Shown here: piece by piece, positions 62,224 through 64,000 of the stretch
Position numbering within the stretch: the first letter of the stretch is position 1
Layout: each line of letters opens with the position of its first letter
Source: Roseibium sp. HPY-6
GTDB taxonomy: Bacteria > Pseudomonadota > Alphaproteobacteria > Rhizobiales > Stappiaceae
DNA: 64,000 nt
Assembly (NCBI RefSeq): GCF_040530035.1
Contig: NZ_JBEWCD010000004.1
Span: forward strand, 62,001 to 126,000
Direction: 5' to 3'
Program-made: the position numbers and the translations under genes
The notes under the pieces: model-generated
Database searches by the model: none
Seen by the model: only the letters and a program-made list of their open reading frames with translations
What the model was told of the DNA's origin: nothing

Positions 62224-62604
62224 TCAGACCAATCTGTTGCTGACCTCGACAAGATTGTCGTCCGGATCTCGAAAATACACCGACATCAACCGGCCGACGG
62301 CCCCCAGTTTCTCTGCAGGCCCTTCAACGATAGCGACGTCGCATGAGTTCAGTTTCTCGATAACGTCTTCGATGGGCGTATCGGTGATGAGGCAAAAGTT
62401 ACCACTGCCGGGGACGGTCATTTTCGCCAACTTCGGTGCGGTGAGCGCGTCCTGAAGGCTGATCTTGCTCGACCCAAAGTGGAGAGACCACTTGCCCGGG
62501 CGTTCTTCGCGCGCCGTCATGCCGAGCACGTTTCGATAGAATTCAAGAGTTGTGTTCACGTCTCGGACGCACAGGACGATGTGATCGAAATCATAGATGT
62601 TCAT
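62224..62604 (-). CDS. VOC-family (glyoxalase/bleomycin-resistance fold) protein
   Basis: A 126-residue VOC protein: FDHIVLCVRDVNTTLEFYRNVLGM, then FRDPDDNLVEVSN at the C-terminus, with metal-site residues His at the start and Glu near the end. ATG at 62604 chosen; a TTG two codons upstream is possible. Probably a metal-dependent lyase, dioxygenase or drug-binding protein. Confidence 0.88.
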   Translation of the reverse strand: MNIYDFDHIVLCVRDVNTTLEFYRNVLGMTAREERPGKWSLHFGSSKISLQDALTAPKLAKMTVPGSGNFCLITDTPIEDVIEKLNSCDVAIVEGPAEKLGAVGRLMSVYFRDPDDNLVEVSNRLV

Positions 62605-62879
62605 GCGCAAATTCTACCTTTGTGCAATCTACCTGTACAGCTATGCCCCCTAACTCTAAGTAAGAAGCGATTTTTGAATAGCTGACATTCGCGCAGAGTG
62701 CAGCGTTGGTTAAGATGGACTCACTCGAGACCTTCACTGCACAACCAACCGATGACGGCTATTTAGGTCTGGCAACAATGTAGGATCGACAGCTAAAGTC
62801 CGGGCTACCGACAAAACCGGACATTACCGTTTATGAGTAAACGGCCTAAGCTATCGGCCCGAACCATGATTGGAAAGCT

Positions 62880-63182
62880 ATGGCATTCGAATTGTACGCA
62901 GGCGGGTCACGCTTGAGCATCAGTCACTCTGAAGAGTACATTCTGCAATCGGCATATCAAGCACCTGAAAAGTACCCTGAACTTACAAAGATTTGGGATC
63001 AGTACTATGATGACCCGGTTATCGATCACAAGCGTTCTAATCGCATAGTCCACGAGCTTATCGAACTACTCTCAAGTGCGGTCGATCCTGATCCTGGATT
63101 GTCTCACAGCATACTGAGGTTTCTGCCTTTTTTTAGCAAAGCTTATACGCGCTCGCTCAAAATTCAGTGCAAGAGCGATTAG
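62880..63182 (+). CDS. Hypothetical protein
   Basis: A 100-residue protein without signal peptide or recognised family; mixed helical, with an acidic Tyr-rich middle (YPELTKIWDQYYDDP). Starts at an ATG with a weak GGAAAG. May be real, but isolated. Confidence 0.45.
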   Translation: MAFELYAGGSRLSISHSEEYILQSAYQAPEKYPELTKIWDQYYDDPVIDHKRSNRIVHELIELLSSAVDPDPGLSHSILRFLPFFSKAYTRSLKIQCKSD

Positions 63183-63615
63183 TAGTCTGGGCTGCAAGCG
63201 GCCAGTGAAGCTTCGGTGAACAGATCAATCTGTTTGCAATGCTTTTCGGAATTGAAAGTTTTATAAGGCTTGAAATCCGTCCCCCAATCGAGAGAGATGT
63301 GCCTTTTGACGAAAGCTTTGCGTCGTCAGAGAGTTAGCTATACCGCTCCTATTGCGATCGCCGATATGGTTTTCTTCTATTCTCGTTGTTGCTGAAACCA
63401 GCTAGTTTTTGCTGCTCAGTAACGAGTCAAACACCGGGATGTGATTTCGACATCAAATAAGTAAATCCATCTTCACGTAATTGTAAAATGTATTATTTTT
63501 TCGATTTTAGTTACTACATCGAGTTCACAGCGCTCGTGAAGGCAAATATCGTTAGTGTATTTAGACTACAAGAGGGCTGTATATAATTGTATAATCAGGT
63601 AAAAGGAGAAATGAA
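63183..63615. other. AT-rich intergenic region
   Basis: No gene recognised in 433 bases. The A/T-rich last 130 bases should hold the promoter of the second FPDQT-repeat gene (TATATAATTG near 63580 is a possible -10 region). Confidence 0.4.
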
Positions 63616-63993
63616 ATGCGTAGTATAAAGAAAATTGCGTCCTCAGCTCTAACCGCAACTTTCGTGTCCGGTGCACTTATCGGCAACGCTTTCGCTGAAT
63701 TCCCGGACCAGACCTTCGGCGATGGAAATGGCAACCAGCCTGTCTCTATTCAACAGATGAAAATCGCGAATGCAAAGGCCCTGCGCGCTGCCGGTCGTTT
63801 GAGCGTCAGCAAGAACACTGTCAATCATTCAGCTTTCGCTGACTTTCCTGATCAGACTGTTGGTGATTTGAACGGTGCAAACCCGGTTCCCGTTCGCAAG
63901 GTGTTTGCCGATACAGAACAACCTAACGTGCCGATCAGCCAATTTGAGGGCGACTGGAATGGTACTTCGAGAGTTGGCTTCCCGCGGCAGTAA
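63616..63993 (+). CDS. Small secreted FPDQT-repeat protein, copy 2
   Basis: A 125-residue paralogue of the 45364 protein, identical in plan: signal peptide with ATFVSGALIG and cleavage after AFA, then EFPDQTFGDGNGNQPVS, SIQQMKIANAKALRAAGRLS, DFPDQTVGDLNGANPVP, and the end GDWNGTS..GFPRQ. About 60% identical by eye, with the two FPDQT units and the C-terminal tail best conserved. Strong ribosome site AAAAGGAGAA. The window ends 7 bases after its stop. Confidence 0.82.
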   Translation: MRSIKKIASSALTATFVSGALIGNAFAEFPDQTFGDGNGNQPVSIQQMKIANAKALRAAGRLSVSKNTVNHSAFADFPDQTVGDLNGANPVPVRKVFADTEQPNVPISQFEGDWNGTSRVGFPRQ

Positions 63994-64000
63994 CAAATAC

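Noticed and set aside
1-64000. tRNA, rRNA or CRISPR features
   Set aside because: Scanned by eye for tRNA-like cloverleafs, rRNA motifs and regularly spaced repeats; none convincing. A covariance-model search would be decisive.

Overview
The window looks like accessory DNA (a plasmid, chromid or genomic island) from a marine alphaproteobacterium. A Roseibium/Labrenzia-like member of the Hyphomicrobiales is my best guess. This is inferred from the gene families (VirB-type secretion, rhizopine-like MocDEF genes, many solute-binding-protein ABC transporters, a DddP-like M24 protein) and not from any marker gene. No rRNA, tRNA, CRISPR array or replication origin was seen.

Layout. (1) 1-10.4 kb: a tightly overlapping virB operon (virB1 cut by the window edge, then virB2, virB3, virB4, a 44-residue lipoprotein, virB5, a small secreted protein, virB6, virB8, virB9, virB10, virB11), followed by a Pmp3/YqaE-like membrane protein and a Sel1-like protein. 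There is no relaxase or VirD4 in the window. (2) 10.5-20.7 kb: a GNAT fragment, a membrane GGDEF/EAL sensor, an M24 hydrolase plus 2-oxoglutarate oxygenase pair with a divergent LysR regulator, then a decayed zone holding an IS66 remnant, an Imm21 immunity pseudogene, a cytochrome P460, and a cytochrome c gene cut by an IS3 remnant. (3) 20.7-34.6 kb: sugar-acid uptake and breakdown: a CUT1 transporter, a GntR/FCD regulator, a GalD-like dehydratase, a five-gene family-5 (Opp/Agp-like) transporter and a truncated sulfatase. (4) 34.6-36.5 kb: an enolase remnant and a DUF475/TerC-like membrane protein. (5) 36.7-45.0 kb: an IclR regulator fused to an SMP-30 domain, a second family-5 transporter and an amidohydrolase. 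(6) 45.4-53.5 kb: a small secreted protein with FPDQT repeats, a LacI-controlled ribose-type transporter, and a divergent mocDEF-like oxidative demethylase operon ending in a PanB-like gene. (7) 53.7-64.0 kb: a soluble PAS-PAS chemoreceptor, a second IS66 remnant, and a set of small stand-alone genes (DLH hydrolase, ArsR/AHSA1 pair, AlkD, methyltransferase, YdeI-like, Tat-exported cupin-like, VOC), ending in a second FPDQT-repeat gene.

How the genes fit together. The middle of the window is a set of catabolic cassettes. Each has a regulator, a high-affinity ABC importer and one to four enzymes. All four importers have an RNA hairpin just after the binding-protein gene, as expected for differential expression of the binding protein. 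Two cassettes carry likely operators readable from the sequence: a near-palindrome shared by the IclR-SMP30 gene and its transporter (36629-36651 and 38476-38498), and a TGACG-type element in front of the ribose-type transporter and in the lacI/mocD divergent region (48848-48863 and 49942-49957).

The most unusual items are: an IclR regulator whose fused SMP-30 domain has lost all four metal ligands and so is probably a lactone or sugar sensor; a mocDEF operon coupled to an altered PanB-family protein, possibly an O-demethylation plus one-carbon capture system; a paralogous pair of secreted FPDQT-repeat proteins; and a perfectly identical 503-bp repeat of an already dead IS66 transposase.
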